Assembly (NCBI RefSeq): GCF_000381005.1
Contig: NZ_KB908379.1
Span: 186,001-250,000, forward strand
DNA: 64,000 bases
Direction of reading: 5' to 3'
Source of the DNA: Selenomonas bovis DSM 23594
GTDB lineage: Bacteria; Bacillota; Negativicutes; Selenomonadales; Selenomonadaceae
Under the pieces are notes generated by a model, which saw nothing but the letters and a program-made list of their open reading frames with translations, was not told where the DNA came from and did no database searches. The position numbers and the translations under genes were made by a program. Shown here one piece after another: positions 8,350-18,200 of this stretch (position 1 is its first letter; each line of letters begins with the position of its first letter).

Positions 8350-9021
8350 CTACCTTTCTATCGGTTCAATGACAATCTGGCCATCCTTGATGGAGGCACG
8401 CTCCGGACGCGTAGGCCGCTCACTAGCAGCAGGCGTCTTATCCGGCGCGCGCGCGATGAGATCCGCGATGCGGATCTGCGTCGGCACGAGGCAGTCGGCG
8501 ATTACGAAAGCCTCCTGGTTGCCGTAGGCGCCGGCATGGACCATGCCGCGGCAGGTACCGCGGATGTCTATGCTGCCGCCCGCGATGATCTGCGCGCCCG
8601 GATTCACGTTGCCGCAGACGAGCACGGAGCATTTCGTGCGCACCTCCTGCCCGCCGCGCAGCGTCCTGTTCACGACGACCATCTGCGTCGTCTCTTCTCC
8701 AGCAGCTGCCTGTGACGATGCCGCCTGTACGGCCTCCTGCGCGGGCGACGGCCGCTGCGTTTCCGCCTGCGGCGCGAAATGCGCGCGGGAGACGCTGAAG
8801 ATCACGCCGTTCTCATGGAAAAGGCGGCGCAGCTTCTCCATCTCCTCCTCGGGGAGCGAGCCAGCAAGCGCATGCATGACCGTGCCGCGGCAAAAAAATC
8901 CAGAACCTGCCGCGAGCTTCTCGCGGATTTCCGCCTCAATAGCGGCATAGGTGGCACCTGCAGCAAAAAGCAGCTGCAGCCCAGCCTTCGTCCCCTTGAT
9001 CCTGACTATCTCCTCACTCAT
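8350..9021 (-). CDS. minC: Septum site-determining protein MinC
   Basis: 223 residues from the ATG at 9021 (MSEEIVRIKGTKAGLQLLF); a longer in-frame extension to 9264 is low-complexity Arg/Ser and overlaps mrdA, so it is rejected. The N-terminal FtsZ-inhibiting domain (1-100) is joined by a Gln/Ala-rich linker to the C-terminal beta-helix (about 118-195; CSVLVCGNVNPGAQIIAGG, then IRGTCRGMVHAG), which binds MinD. An 8-bp gap precedes minD. Confidence 0.95.
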   Translation of the reverse strand: MSEEIVRIKGTKAGLQLLFAAGATYAAIEAEIREKLAAGSGFFCRGTVMHALAGSLPEEEMEKLRRLFHENGVIFSVSRAHFAPQAETQRPSPAQEAVQAASSQAAAGEETTQMVVVNRTLRGGQEVRTKCSVLVCGNVNPGAQIIAGGSIDIRGTCRGMVHAGAYGNQEAFVIADCLVPTQIRIADLIARAPDKTPAASERPTRPERASIKDGQIVIEPIER

Positions 9022-9094
9022 GATTCCTACATGTCCTTTCCTGTCAGCTAGACAAATCCATCCCGTTTCTCCCCTGCCAGTGACTGTCGGCATC

Positions 9095-10909
9095 TCACTT
9101 CCCCGCTGCTGCGTCCTGCTGCGCGTCCGGCGCGTAGCGGCCGACATGGAACGCCGCCTCGAGGATCTCGCGGCCGATCGGCACAGCCGACTGCGAACCA
9201 AAACCACCCTGCTCGACGATGACTGCCACGACGATGTTCGGATTATCGAACGGCCCGTAGGCAACGAACCAGCCGTGGTCGCGTCCCTGCGAGTTCTCCG
9301 CCGTTCCCGTCTTGCCCGCGATATCGACCGGGAATCCCCGGAACGTGCTCGCCGCCGTACCGAATTTCGTCACGTCGTGCAGGCCTTCCTGCACGAGCCG
9401 GATGACATTCGCAGGAACCTGGAGCTCTGAGAGCAGTTCCGGCTGGAACTCCTTGATGACATCGCCGTCCTGCGTCTGAATGCGGCTAACGAGATGCGGC
9501 TTGTAGCGCTTGCCATCCGCCGCGATCTCCCCCATGACCATCGCCGCTTGCAGTGGCGTCACGAGATTGAACCCCTGTCCAATCGCAGCGTCGAACGTCT
9601 CTGAGAGATACCAGTCGCCGTCTTCGAAATTCTTCTTCTTGTACTCGCGGTTCGCGACGAGTCCCTTCGCCTCGTACGGCAGATCGATGCCCGTGCGCTG
9701 ACCAAGGCCGAACATGCGCGCGTATTTTTCGAGCAGATCGATGCCGAGGCGGTTGCCCATCTCGTAGAAATAGACGTTATCGGAGTGCGCAAGCGCCTCT
9801 TGAAAATTGATCCAGCCGAGCGCCTCACCCTCAGCATTGCCCTTCGGGATGATCCAGTGATGGCCGCTGTCGAAAATCTTTTCCTCCGGCGCCACCTTGC
9901 CCTCTGTGAGCGCTGCTGTACCCGTGACAATCTTGAACGTGGAGCCCGGCGGATACTCACCGGAAATCGTTTTGTTGTCCATTGGGTGGAACGGGTTATT
10001 GTTGAGCTTCGCCCAGTCCTTCGAGGAGATACCGTGCGCGAAGAGGTTCGGATCGAACGCCGGCCGACTCACCATCGCGAGGACCTCGCCCGTCTGCGGA
10101 TTCATGACGACGGCCGCGGCTGCCGAGGCATGGATGGCCGCGAGCCGGTCGTCAACGGCCTTTTCCGCCGCTGTCTGCAAATCCTTGTCAATGGTCAGTA
10201 CGAGGTCGTCGCCCGGCACCGGCACCTTGCGGCCGAGGCGCTTGACAGGCTTGCCTGAGACATCCACCTCGACCTGGTCGCCGCCGTCTTCGCCGCGCAC
10301 ATACTTATCGTAGATTTTCTCCAGGCCGAACTTGCCGATGATGTCACCGGACTTATACCCGTCCGCCTTTTTCTCCTCGAGCTCTTCGTCGTTGATCTCG
10401 CTCACATAACCGAACGTATGCGCCCCCTCCTGCTTGAGCACGTAGTCGCGAATCGGCGTGTTTTCGATCATGACACCCGGATAGAGTTCCTTCTGCTCCT
10501 CGATGATGGACACGATATCTGGCGTAACATCTGTCTTGATGCGGATGGGATTGAAGCCGCTGTGTCCGGCAATCTTCGCCTTGATATCCTCCACCGGCAC
10601 ATGCACGAGGCCAGAAAGACGCTCGATGACATCATCCTTGATGGGCGAGGTGAGCGGCAGCAACGACACAGTGAAGCCCGGACGGTTCGTCACGAGCAGC
10701 TGGCCGTTTCTGTCATAGAATGTGCCGCGCGGCGCGACCGCCGGGATGATACGGATGCGGTTGCCGTCCGCGAGCCCCGCATAATACGCCCCCTCATAGA
10801 TTTGCAGATACCCAGCGCGCCCAATGAGCACGGCGATGACGAGCACCATGAGGATGCCGAGCACGCGGAGTCGGCGGTTGAAGCCGTCGTAGCCATCTTT
10901 TTCGACCAA
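9095..10909 (-). CDS. mrdA: Penicillin-binding protein 2 (elongasome transpeptidase)
   Basis: 604 residues. One N-terminal membrane anchor (about 14-34), PBP dimerisation domain (RGTFYDRNGQLL at 61-72), then a transpeptidase domain with SxxK as STFK (S323-K326), SDN at 376-378 and KTGTA near 535. It cross-links peptidoglycan during lateral growth with RodA and MreBCD. Located between mreD and minC; the 75-bp gap to mreD contains a short derivative of the dispersed repeat. Confidence 0.96.
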   Translation of the reverse strand: MVEKDGYDGFNRRLRVLGILMVLVIAVLIGRAGYLQIYEGAYYAGLADGNRIRIIPAVAPRGTFYDRNGQLLVTNRPGFTVSLLPLTSPIKDDVIERLSGLVHVPVEDIKAKIAGHSGFNPIRIKTDVTPDIVSIIEEQKELYPGVMIENTPIRDYVLKQEGAHTFGYVSEINDEELEEKKADGYKSGDIIGKFGLEKIYDKYVRGEDGGDQVEVDVSGKPVKRLGRKVPVPGDDLVLTIDKDLQTAAEKAVDDRLAAIHASAAAAVVMNPQTGEVLAMVSRPAFDPNLFAHGISSKDWAKLNNNPFHPMDNKTISGEYPPGSTFKIVTGTAALTEGKVAPEEKIFDSGHHWIIPKGNAEGEALGWINFQEALAHSDNVYFYEMGNRLGIDLLEKYARMFGLGQRTGIDLPYEAKGLVANREYKKKNFEDGDWYLSETFDAAIGQGFNLVTPLQAAMVMGEIAADGKRYKPHLVSRIQTQDGDVIKEFQPELLSELQVPANVIRLVQEGLHDVTKFGTAASTFRGFPVDIAGKTGTAENSQGRDHGWFVAYGPFDNPNIVVAVIVEQGGFGSQSAVPIGREILEAAFHVGRYAPDAQQDAAAGK

Positions 10910-10943
10910 AGAACTTCTCTCCTATTTTTCCAGAATGAACAAA

Positions 10944-10978
10944 GAACCACTGACCTCCATACATCATTCAGCGGTTCC
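10944..10978. repeat. Short inverted repeat resembling ends of the dispersed repeat
   Basis: GAACCACTGA (10944-10953) and TCAGCGGTTC (10969-10978) form an imperfect hairpin. These are the same end sequences as in the full repeats at 41.4 and 46.5 kb (GAACCRCTGATT). It sits inside the operon between mreD and mrdA, so it must be transcribed. Confidence 0.5.
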
Positions 10979-10984
10979 CATGGT

Positions 10985-11482
10985 CTATTTTCCTTCCTGC
11001 GCCACCCACTCATTGACCTGCCGCGTGAGCTTATGCACGGGGTAGGAGAATACGAGCTGATAAACGATGAGCGGCAGGAGGATATATTCTGCATTCTCCA
11101 GCAGATTGAACCGATAGCCCAGCAGCAGCATGAGCACGGCCAGCAGGAAATAATTCGCGACAGCCGCAATGACGGAGGACACGACCGGCAGGAACATCTG
11201 CTCCTTGAACACGTGATCCGAGAGCGCACCGGCGATGAAGCCGGCGAGCATCTTCGTGAGCGTATTCATGCCGAGGAAGGTCCCGGATAACAGATCCTGC
11301 AGCAACCCCGCAAGAAATCCCGCGAGTACGCCGAGTCGCATACCACGGATGAAGCCGAACGACACGGCGAAAAGCAGCAGGAAATCCGCCGAAGCACCGT
11401 GAAAGGCGATGAGCGGTAGCAATGACGCCTGTAGCACATAGAGCAGGAGCACGAAAAGCGCCCATTTCAAAAACGCCTTCAA
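10985..11482 (-). CDS. mreD: Rod shape-determining membrane protein MreD
   Basis: 165 residues with about five hydrophobic segments and the typical MreD core GMRLGVLAGFLAGLLQDLLSG. Inner-membrane elongasome subunit of unknown enzymatic role, required for rod shape. Its ATG overlaps the end of mreC by 4 bp. Confidence 0.92.
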   Translation of the reverse strand: MKAFLKWALFVLLLYVLQASLLPLIAFHGASADFLLLFAVSFGFIRGMRLGVLAGFLAGLLQDLLSGTFLGMNTLTKMLAGFIAGALSDHVFKEQMFLPVVSSVIAAVANYFLLAVLMLLLGYRFNLLENAEYILLPLIVYQLVFSYPVHKLTRQVNEWVAQEGK

Positions 11483-12474
11483 TCGCTCTCACCTGCCTGT
11501 ACCTGTGCGTCCTGCTGCACCGCTTCCTCCCCACCGGCGGCCTGTGCCTCCTGCGCCTTCTTCTCCGCAGCGGGATCCGTCTCCGTACCAGGCGTCTGCA
11601 CAGGTGTCTTGAGCGGTTCAGGCGGTGCCTCGCGCGAATTGACGATGACCGCGACATCCTCGAGTTTCTGGAAGTCGACGGCCGGCTCGAGCAGCGCGAT
11701 CTTCAGGAGACCCGCCTCATCATTCTCGAGCGAGGAGACGATTCCGACAACAAGCCCTTTCGGGTACATACCGCCGAAGCCAGACGTCACGATGATGTCT
11801 CCTTCCTCGATATCCGCGTTCTTCGGCACATTGATCATGCGCGGCATCGTGGGATTCGCCGGATCACCCTCGACGATACCGACGACGCGCGACTCAGCGC
11901 GCTGCACGAGCGTACCGACGGACGAGCGCGGATCGAGGATGAGCTGGACCTTCGCGTAGTTCGGTCCCGCCTCGATGACGTGCCCGACGAGCCCCTTTTC
12001 CGTCACGACCGCCATGTTCTCCTTGACACCATCGGCTGTGCCGCGGTCGATGACAATCATATGTGACCAGCTATCCGCTTCCCGGCCGATGACGCGCGCC
12101 GCCACGAGATCGAACTGCATGGCGGCCTGCTTGTAGCCGAGCAGAGCGCGCAGACGCGCGTTCTCCGCTGCATACTCACTCGCCTGGAGATTCTGGATGC
12201 GCAGTTGGTCGACCTCGTTTCTGAGCATCTTATTCTGTTCATGCACGGTCGCGATCTCCCAGATATTGCTCGTCACATAACGGAGCTGGCTGCCGACCCA
12301 GGAGATGGCTTTCTCGAAGGGTGCGGCAACCGTAGAGACAGACTTCGCAAGTACAGGAGCCTGAAACCGCCCCTGCGCCGCAAAGAAAATGATGCAGAAA
12401 ACGCTCACGAAAACAAAGAGGAGCGCCCAAGTGCGGCTTTTCTTGTGCCCATCCCGTCTCAGTCTCGTTCCCAT
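11479..12474 (-). CDS. mreC: Rod shape-determining protein MreC
   Basis: 331 residues. Short cytoplasmic basic tail, one membrane segment (about 16-34), a coiled coil (about 75-115) and the MreC beta-barrel domain (VVTEKGLVGHVIEAG, IIVTSGFGGMYPKGLVVG). The last 55 residues are a Pro/Glu/Gln-rich acidic tail that is longer than in most homologues. One base separates it from mreB. Confidence 0.95.
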   Translation of the reverse strand: MGTRLRRDGHKKSRTWALLFVFVSVFCIIFFAAQGRFQAPVLAKSVSTVAAPFEKAISWVGSQLRYVTSNIWEIATVHEQNKMLRNEVDQLRIQNLQASEYAAENARLRALLGYKQAAMQFDLVAARVIGREADSWSHMIVIDRGTADGVKENMAVVTEKGLVGHVIEAGPNYAKVQLILDPRSSVGTLVQRAESRVVGIVEGDPANPTMPRMINVPKNADIEEGDIIVTSGFGGMYPKGLVVGIVSSLENDEAGLLKIALLEPAVDFQKLEDVAVIVNSREAPPEPLKTPVQTPGTETDPAAEKKAQEAQAAGGEEAVQQDAQVQAGESD

Positions 12475-12475
12475 C

Positions 12476-13516
12476 TTACTGTCTCAACTTCTTCGAGGTC
12501 ATCACGACACGCTTCAGAAGGCCGATGTTCTCGAGCGACTTGCCCGTGCCCTCGCCGACGCAGGAGAGCGCGTCCTCCGACACAAGCACCGGCATGCCCG
12601 TCTCCTTGGAGAGGAGCTTGTCGAGATTCGTGAGCAGCGCGCCGCCGCCCGTCATCATGATGCCGTGATCCATGACATCGGCCGCGAGCTCCGGCGGCGT
12701 CTTCTCAAGTGTGTTCTTCACTGCTTCGATGATCTTGTAGATCGGCTCATCGAGCGCCTCGCGGATCTCGCTCGCCTTGATCGTGAGCGTCTTCGGCAGG
12801 CCGCTCACGAGATCGCGTCCGCGGATGTCCATGCTGCTCTGCGTCTCCGGCGTCACGATGGCCGTGCCGATGTTGATCTTGATTTCCTCTGCCGTGCGCT
12901 CGCCGATCATGAGGTTGTACATGCGCTTGATGTACTGGACGATGGCGGAGTCCATCTCATCGCCGCCGATGCGGATGGAGCGGCTCGTCACGATGCCGCC
13001 GAGCGAGATGACGGCGATCTCCGTCGTGCCGCCGCCGATATCGACGACCATGCTGCCCGTCGCCTCCTCGACCGGCAGACCCGCGCCGATGGCCGCCGCC
13101 ATCGGTTCCTCGATGAGGTACGCCTCACGCGCGCCCGCCTGCTGCGCCGCGTCGATGACAGCGCGCTTCTCGACCTCCGTGACGCCGGACGGCACGCCGA
13201 CCACGACGCGCGGGCGCACGAAGGACTTCGTGTTCATCGCCTTGCGGATGAAATACTTGAGCATGGCCTGCGTCACGTCGAAATCCGCGATGACGCCGTC
13301 CTTCATCGGGCGGATAGCGACAATGTTGCCCGGCGTGCGGCCGATCATCTGCTTCGCCTCCTCGCCGACGGCGAGGACATCGCCCGTATCGCTCTTGATC
13401 GCGACGACAGAGGGCTCGCGCAGCACGATGCCGCGCCCCTTCACATGCACGAGCGTATTCGCTGTGCCAAGATCGATCCCCATATCATGCGACAAACCAC
13501 CAAAAAGACTCCACAT
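12476..13516 (-). CDS. mreB: Rod shape-determining actin homologue MreB
   Basis: 346 residues. Actin-fold nucleotide motifs [17 protein letters not shown] (phosphate 1), [18 protein letters not shown] (phosphate 2) and [15 protein letters not shown] (adenosine). Cytoplasmic filament that directs lateral wall synthesis. First of the mreBCD-mrdA-minCDE-rodA series; radC lies 71 bp upstream in the same direction. Confidence 0.97.
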   Translation of the reverse strand: MWSLFGGLSHDMGIDLGTANTLVHVKGRGIVLREPSVVAIKSDTGDVLAVGEEAKQMIGRTPGNIVAIRPMKDGVIADFDVTQAMLKYFIRKAMNTKSFVRPRVVVGVPSGVTEVEKRAVIDAAQQAGAREAYLIEEPMAAAIGAGLPVEEATGSMVVDIGGGTTEIAVISLGGIVTSRSIRIGGDEMDSAIVQYIKRMYNLMIGERTAEEIKINIGTAIVTPETQSSMDIRGRDLVSGLPKTLTIKASEIREALDEPIYKIIEAVKNTLEKTPPELAADVMDHGIMMTGGGALLTNLDKLLSKETGMPVLVSEDALSCVGEGTGKSLENIGLLKRVVMTSKKLRQ

Positions 13517-13587
13517 GTTATCTGAAAACTCCCTTCCAGGAATGAAATGAACCTATGCAACATTGATTTATTCTACCACAAGCCTCT

Positions 13588-14277
13588 TCATTGTACCATA
13601 CCTTCCTCTTTTAGGCTAATAAATTTATCGCCTCCGAGAACGATGTGGTCCAGCACAGGAATATCCATGATTCTTCCCGCGTCGACGAGCCGCTGCGTCA
13701 CAGCAACGTCCTCCTGGCTCGGCGTCGGATCGCCGCTCGGGTGATTATGGAGCACGATGAGCGAGGCCGCCGAATGCTGGATGGCCAGGCGGAAGACCTC
13801 GCGGGGATGTACGACCGAGGCCGACTGGCTGCCGATCGAGACATCCCGCATCGCGAGGATATGGTTCCTCCTGTCGAGCAGCATCGCGACGAAATGTTCC
13901 CTCTGCTCATGGCGCAGGCGCGGAATCGCATAGCGCGCCGCGTCCTCTGGGCCGTGCACCGCCTCGACGTGCTCGGCCGCCTTCATGGAGAGCCTGCGCC
14001 CGAGCTCGATGGCCGCGACGACTGTCGCAGCCTTCGCGAGGCCGACGCCCTTGATTTCGGCGAGTTCCTGCGGCGCCATGTTGACGAGCTCCACGATGCC
14101 GCGGTCGCGATAGCGCGCGAGCACCTCCTCCGCGATGTGAAGCACGGACGCCTGTTGCGTGCCCGTGCGCAGCAGGATGGCGAGGAGCTCCGCGTTGCCG
14201 AGGCTCGACGCGCCATAGGTCAAAAGCTTTTCCCGCGGCCTCTCATCCGCGGGCAAATCCCGCACCATGACTGTCAT
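13588..14277 (-). CDS. radC: RadC/JAB-domain protein
   Basis: 229 residues from the ATG at 14277, chosen because AGGAGT lies eight bases upstream. N-terminal helix-hairpin-helix region (LAEIKGVGLAKAATVVAAIELGRR) and a C-terminal JAB/MPN metalloprotease-like domain with HNHPSGDPTPSQED. The start lies 35 bp inside the end of maf, so translation is probably coupled. Function of the family is unsettled; the old DNA-repair assignment is not supported. Confidence 0.92.
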   Translation of the reverse strand: MTVMVRDLPADERPREKLLTYGASSLGNAELLAILLRTGTQQASVLHIAEEVLARYRDRGIVELVNMAPQELAEIKGVGLAKAATVVAAIELGRRLSMKAAEHVEAVHGPEDAARYAIPRLRHEQREHFVAMLLDRRNHILAMRDVSIGSQSASVVHPREVFRLAIQHSAASLIVLHNHPSGDPTPSQEDVAVTQRLVDAGRIMDIPVLDHIVLGGDKFISLKEEGMVQ

Positions 14278-14842
14278 AAAGATCCACTCCTGCTCTTTTC
14301 GCGAGCTGCGCCAGCGTGCAGAGCGGCAGCCCGACAACACCAGAAAACGAGCCATGCACCGCCTCGATGAAGGCGGCCGCGCGTCCCTGCACAGCGTAGC
14401 CGCCCGCCTTGTCGAGCGGCTCGCCCGTCGCGACATAGGTCGCGATATCCTCACGAGAGAGCGGCGCGAAAACGACCTCGGTCGAAGAGGCGTCTGTAAA
14501 GACCTCACCGCGTGCATTGATGAGCGCAAGCCCCGTCGTCACCGTGTGGCTGCGCCCGGATAGCGCGCCGAGCATCGCGCACGCCGCCTCCGGCGTGCCC
14601 GGCTTGCCATAGATTTCCCCATCGAGCGCGACGACGGTGTCCGCCCCGAGTACCGCGCGGCCCGGACAGCGGCGCGCAACCGCCTCCGCCTTCGCGCGCG
14701 CGTTCGCGCAGGTGAGCGCGCGCGGCGTCGCGGCGTCTCGCAGTTCCTCCGCCTCGCTCACCTGTACTTCGAACGCTGCGCCAATCTGGTGCAGGAGCTC
14801 CGCGCGCCGCGGCGAACCGGACGCGAGTATCAGCTTCGCCAT
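14243..14842 (-). CDS. maf: Maf family nucleotide pyrophosphatase
   Basis: 199 residues from the ATG at 14842, which has GGAGGG at good spacing; the ATG at 14848 is too close to it. Signature LASGSPRRAELLHQIG at the N-terminus, then VLGADTVVALDGEIYGKP. Known activity: hydrolysis of dTTP/UTP or modified nucleotides to monophosphates. Overlaps radC at its 3' end and follows the DUF4321 gene by 12 bp. Confidence 0.95.
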   Translation of the reverse strand: MAKLILASGSPRRAELLHQIGAAFEVQVSEAEELRDAATPRALTCANARAKAEAVARRCPGRAVLGADTVVALDGEIYGKPGTPEAACAMLGALSGRSHTVTTGLALINARGEVFTDASSTEVVFAPLSREDIATYVATGEPLDKAGGYAVQGRAAAFIEAVHGSFSGVVGLPLCTLAQLAKRAGVDLYDSHGAGFARG

Positions 14843-14854
14843 CCTCATCCCTCC

Positions 14855-15124
14855 TCAGAATTTCTTGAACGCGACGACGCCGAGCACCATGCCGAGCGCC
14901 GCGAGAAGATGCGGCGTGAAGGAGAGCCCCAGCGTCAGGCGGAACACGAAAAGATTGATGTCGAACGGATGAATGGTGAAGATCTCGCTCTCCGCCGTCA
15001 GATACGGCACGAGCCCGGAAAACGCGTCGATGCTCTTCATGAGCTCGCCGACCAGGCCGCCGACGATTGCGCCGATGACGACGAAAAGCGCGCACATTCC
15101 CACGCTGCGTCCACTGATTTTCAT
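14855..15124 (-). CDS. DUF4321 small membrane protein
   Basis: 89 residues from MKISGRSVGM, with AGGAGG in front. Two hydrophobic stretches (about 7-30 and 55-85) with FRLTLGLSFTPHLLAALGMVLG near the C-terminus. Small DUF4321 proteins commonly sit beside maf in Firmicutes. Function unknown. First gene of the leftward maf-radC-mre block. Confidence 0.85.
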   Translation of the reverse strand: MKISGRSVGMCALFVVIGAIVGGLVGELMKSIDAFSGLVPYLTAESEIFTIHPFDINLFVFRLTLGLSFTPHLLAALGMVLGVVAFKKF

Positions 15125-15220
15125 GAAACGACCTCCTACCCTGAAATGTCCAGCGCGCTTTGACTTCCTCACGCCGCCGGTTCGTTCTCAGAAATATCAA
15201 ATATAATTCATTCTAACACA

Positions 15221-15252
15221 TACGGGCCTCTCCGTAAACGGAAAGGCCCGTA
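15221..15252 (-). terminator. Hairpin after dnaE
   Basis: TACGGGCCTCTCCG (15221-15234) pairs with CGGAAAGGCCCGTA (15239-15252) with one mismatch and a 4-nt loop. There is no strong T-run on the left, so it is a weaker terminator candidate for dnaE. Confidence 0.6.
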
Positions 15253-15290
15253 CAAATAGAGCGCCATGAAGCTGCGGATGCAGCGATCTC

Positions 15291-18200
15291 TTACCGCAGG
15301 TGCACCGTGTCGCTGCCGAGCAGCTGCTCGAACGCTGCGCGCACATCGTCGCCCTCGCGCAGCCAGTAATTCGCGCCTGTCTTCTGCCAGCGCCCCCCCA
15401 TTTGGAGATAGACGACGCGGTCGCCATGATACGCCTGGAAGAGTTCTCTGAGCGCGTCGCGCGTCTCCTGCGATTCCTTGCTCTCAGGGATCTTGATGTA
15501 GTAGGTGAGCTGATACGACGCAAGCGGCCAGAGATTGTCCGCAAGGAGCTTCACGCCGTCGTCCGTGATGTCCACATGCCCCTGCACGACGACGGCCGTG
15601 TCGACGGCGAGCAGGTTCACGTGATCGTAGAACACGCGCGGAAAAACCGTGATTTCGAGACTGTCCGTGAAATCCTCGAGCGTCGCGAAGCACATCGTCT
15701 CCCCCTTGCGCGTCGTGATGCGCTTGAGCTCCGTGAACATGCCGCCGACACGCACGACCTGCCGGTCCTTGACCTCACCGCCCGCGAGCATGCGCAGGCC
15801 TGGCAGCTGCTCGAGCACGCCCTTGTAGCGATCGAGCGGATGGCCCGTGATGTAGAATCCCGTCGTCTCTTTCTCCCAGGCGAGAATCTCCTCTGGTGAC
15901 GCCTCCGGGATGTCAGGGAGCTCGAGCTCCGCCGCCTCGTCGAGCACCTCCTCGCCGAAGAGGCCCATCTGGCCGCTCGCGAGATCGCGCTGCTTGCGCG
16001 CCGCCTCGCCGAGCGCCTTATCGAGCACCACGAGGAGCTGGCTGCGGCGCGCGCCGAGCGAGTCAAACGCGCCGCAGCGGATAAGGCTCTCGATCGCGCG
16101 CTTTGAGAGCGTGCGCGTGCTCACGCGCGAGCAGAAATCAACGAGCGAAGAAAACAGCCCGCCCGCCTGCCGCTCCGCGACCATGCCCGCCAGCGCGTTC
16201 TCGCCGACGTTGCGCACGGCCGCGAGGCCGAAACGGATGGCCGCGCCGTCCACGGTGAAATACGCTTCGCTCGCATTGATGTCCGGCGGCAGGATGGGAA
16301 TGCCCATGCGACGGCACTGCTCGATGTAGCCCGCGACCTTGTCCGTGTCCATGACGCTCGTGAGCATCGCCGCCATGAACTCCTGCGGATAGTGCGCCTT
16401 GAGGTACGCTGTCTGCCACGCGACAAGCGCGTAGGCGGCGCTGTGCGACTTGTTGAAGCCATAGTCCGCGAAATGCGTGAGCAGGTCGAAGATCGTATTG
16501 GCAAGGCCCATCTCGATGCCGTTTTTCTTGCAGCCCGCGAGGAAGTTTTCCTTCTGATCCAGGAGGATCTTCGCCTTTTTCTTGCCCATCGCGCGGCGCA
16601 GGAGATCTGCCTGACCGAGCGTGAAGCCCGCGAGCACCTGCACGATCTGCATGACCTGCTCCTGGTAGAGCACGACGCCGAACGTCTCCTTGAGGATCGG
16701 CTCGAGCAGCGGATGCAGGTAATGCACCTCCTTCGTGCCATGACGGCCGCCGATGAAGTCTTCCACCATGCCTGAGCCGAGCGGCCCAGGCCGGTAGAGC
16801 GCGACGGTCGGGATGAGGTCGGCGAAGCCCTGCGGCGCGAGGTCCTTCACGAGCGCCGTCATGCCGCCCGACTCCATCTGGAACACGGCGCCCGTCTTGC
16901 CCTCGCAGAGCATCTTCGACGTCTCCTTATCTACGAGCGGGATGCTGTTGATATCGAGTGTCTCGCCGCGGTTCTTCTTGATGTTCTTGACGGCATCCGT
17001 GATGACCGTGAGCGTGCGCAGGCCGAGGAAATCCATCTTGAGCAGGCCGAGCTCCTCGACATGATCCTTGTCGTACTCCGTGACGAGCGTGCCGTCCGAC
17101 ATGGAGACAGGCACGTAGTCCGTGAGCGGATGACGCGCGATCACGACGCCCGCCGCGTGCGTCGAGGAATGGCGCGGCAGCCCCTCGATCTTGCGCGCGA
17201 GATCCACGAGGCGGTGGACATCCTCATGCTCCTCGTAGGCCTTGCGGAAGTCCGCCGACGTCTCGAGCGCCTTGTCGAGTGTCATCTTGAGCTCGTTCGG
17301 CACGAGTTTTGCGATGTCTGCGACCTGCGCGTACGGCATGTTGAGTACACGGCCGACATCGCGGATAGCCCCCTTCGCCGCCATCGTGCCGAACGTGACG
17401 ATCTGCGCGACGTGGTCGCTGCCGTAGCGCCTTTTCACATATTCGATAACCTCGCCGCGCTGGATGTAGTCGAAATCGACATCGATATCCGGCATCGATA
17501 CGCGCTCCGGGTTCAGGAAGCGCTCGAAAAGCAGATCGTACTTCAGCGGATCGAGATTCGTGATGCCGAGCAGATAGGCGACGATGCTGCCTGCTGCCGA
17601 GCCGCGCCCCGGCCCGACGCCGATGCCGTGCTCGCGCGCGTAGTTGATGAAGTCCCAGACGATGAGGAAATAGCTGTCATAGCCCATGCGATGAATGATG
17701 TCGAGCTCGTAGTCGAGGCGTTCCCTGACTACTTCCCCCGCGTCAGGATAACGCGTGGGCAATCGCTCCTCGCAGAGATAGCGCAGATATGCCTCATCAT
17801 CCTTGTGCGGCGCTGGGATAGGATAGTACGGCAGCTGCAGATGGCCGAACTCAAAAGCGACGTTGCAGCGCTCGGCGATGCGCGCTGTATTCGCGAGCGC
17901 CTCGGGATGCTCCGGAAAGAGCGCCGCCATCTCCGCTGGCGTCTTGAGGTAGTAATCATCGCTCGAGAAGCGCATGCGATCCGGATCGTCCACGGTCTTG
18001 CCCATCTGGATGCAGAGCAGGATATCATGGAACTCGCTGTCCTCGCGGTGCACGTAGTGGAGATCGTTCGTCGCGACGAGGCCAAGGCCGTATTTCTCCG
18101 CCAGCGCCGCGAGGCCTGCGTTCGCCTTGCGCTCCTCCGGCAGGCCGTGATTCTGGATTTCGAGGAAGTAATTCTCCTTGCCGAAGATCTCGATATACTC

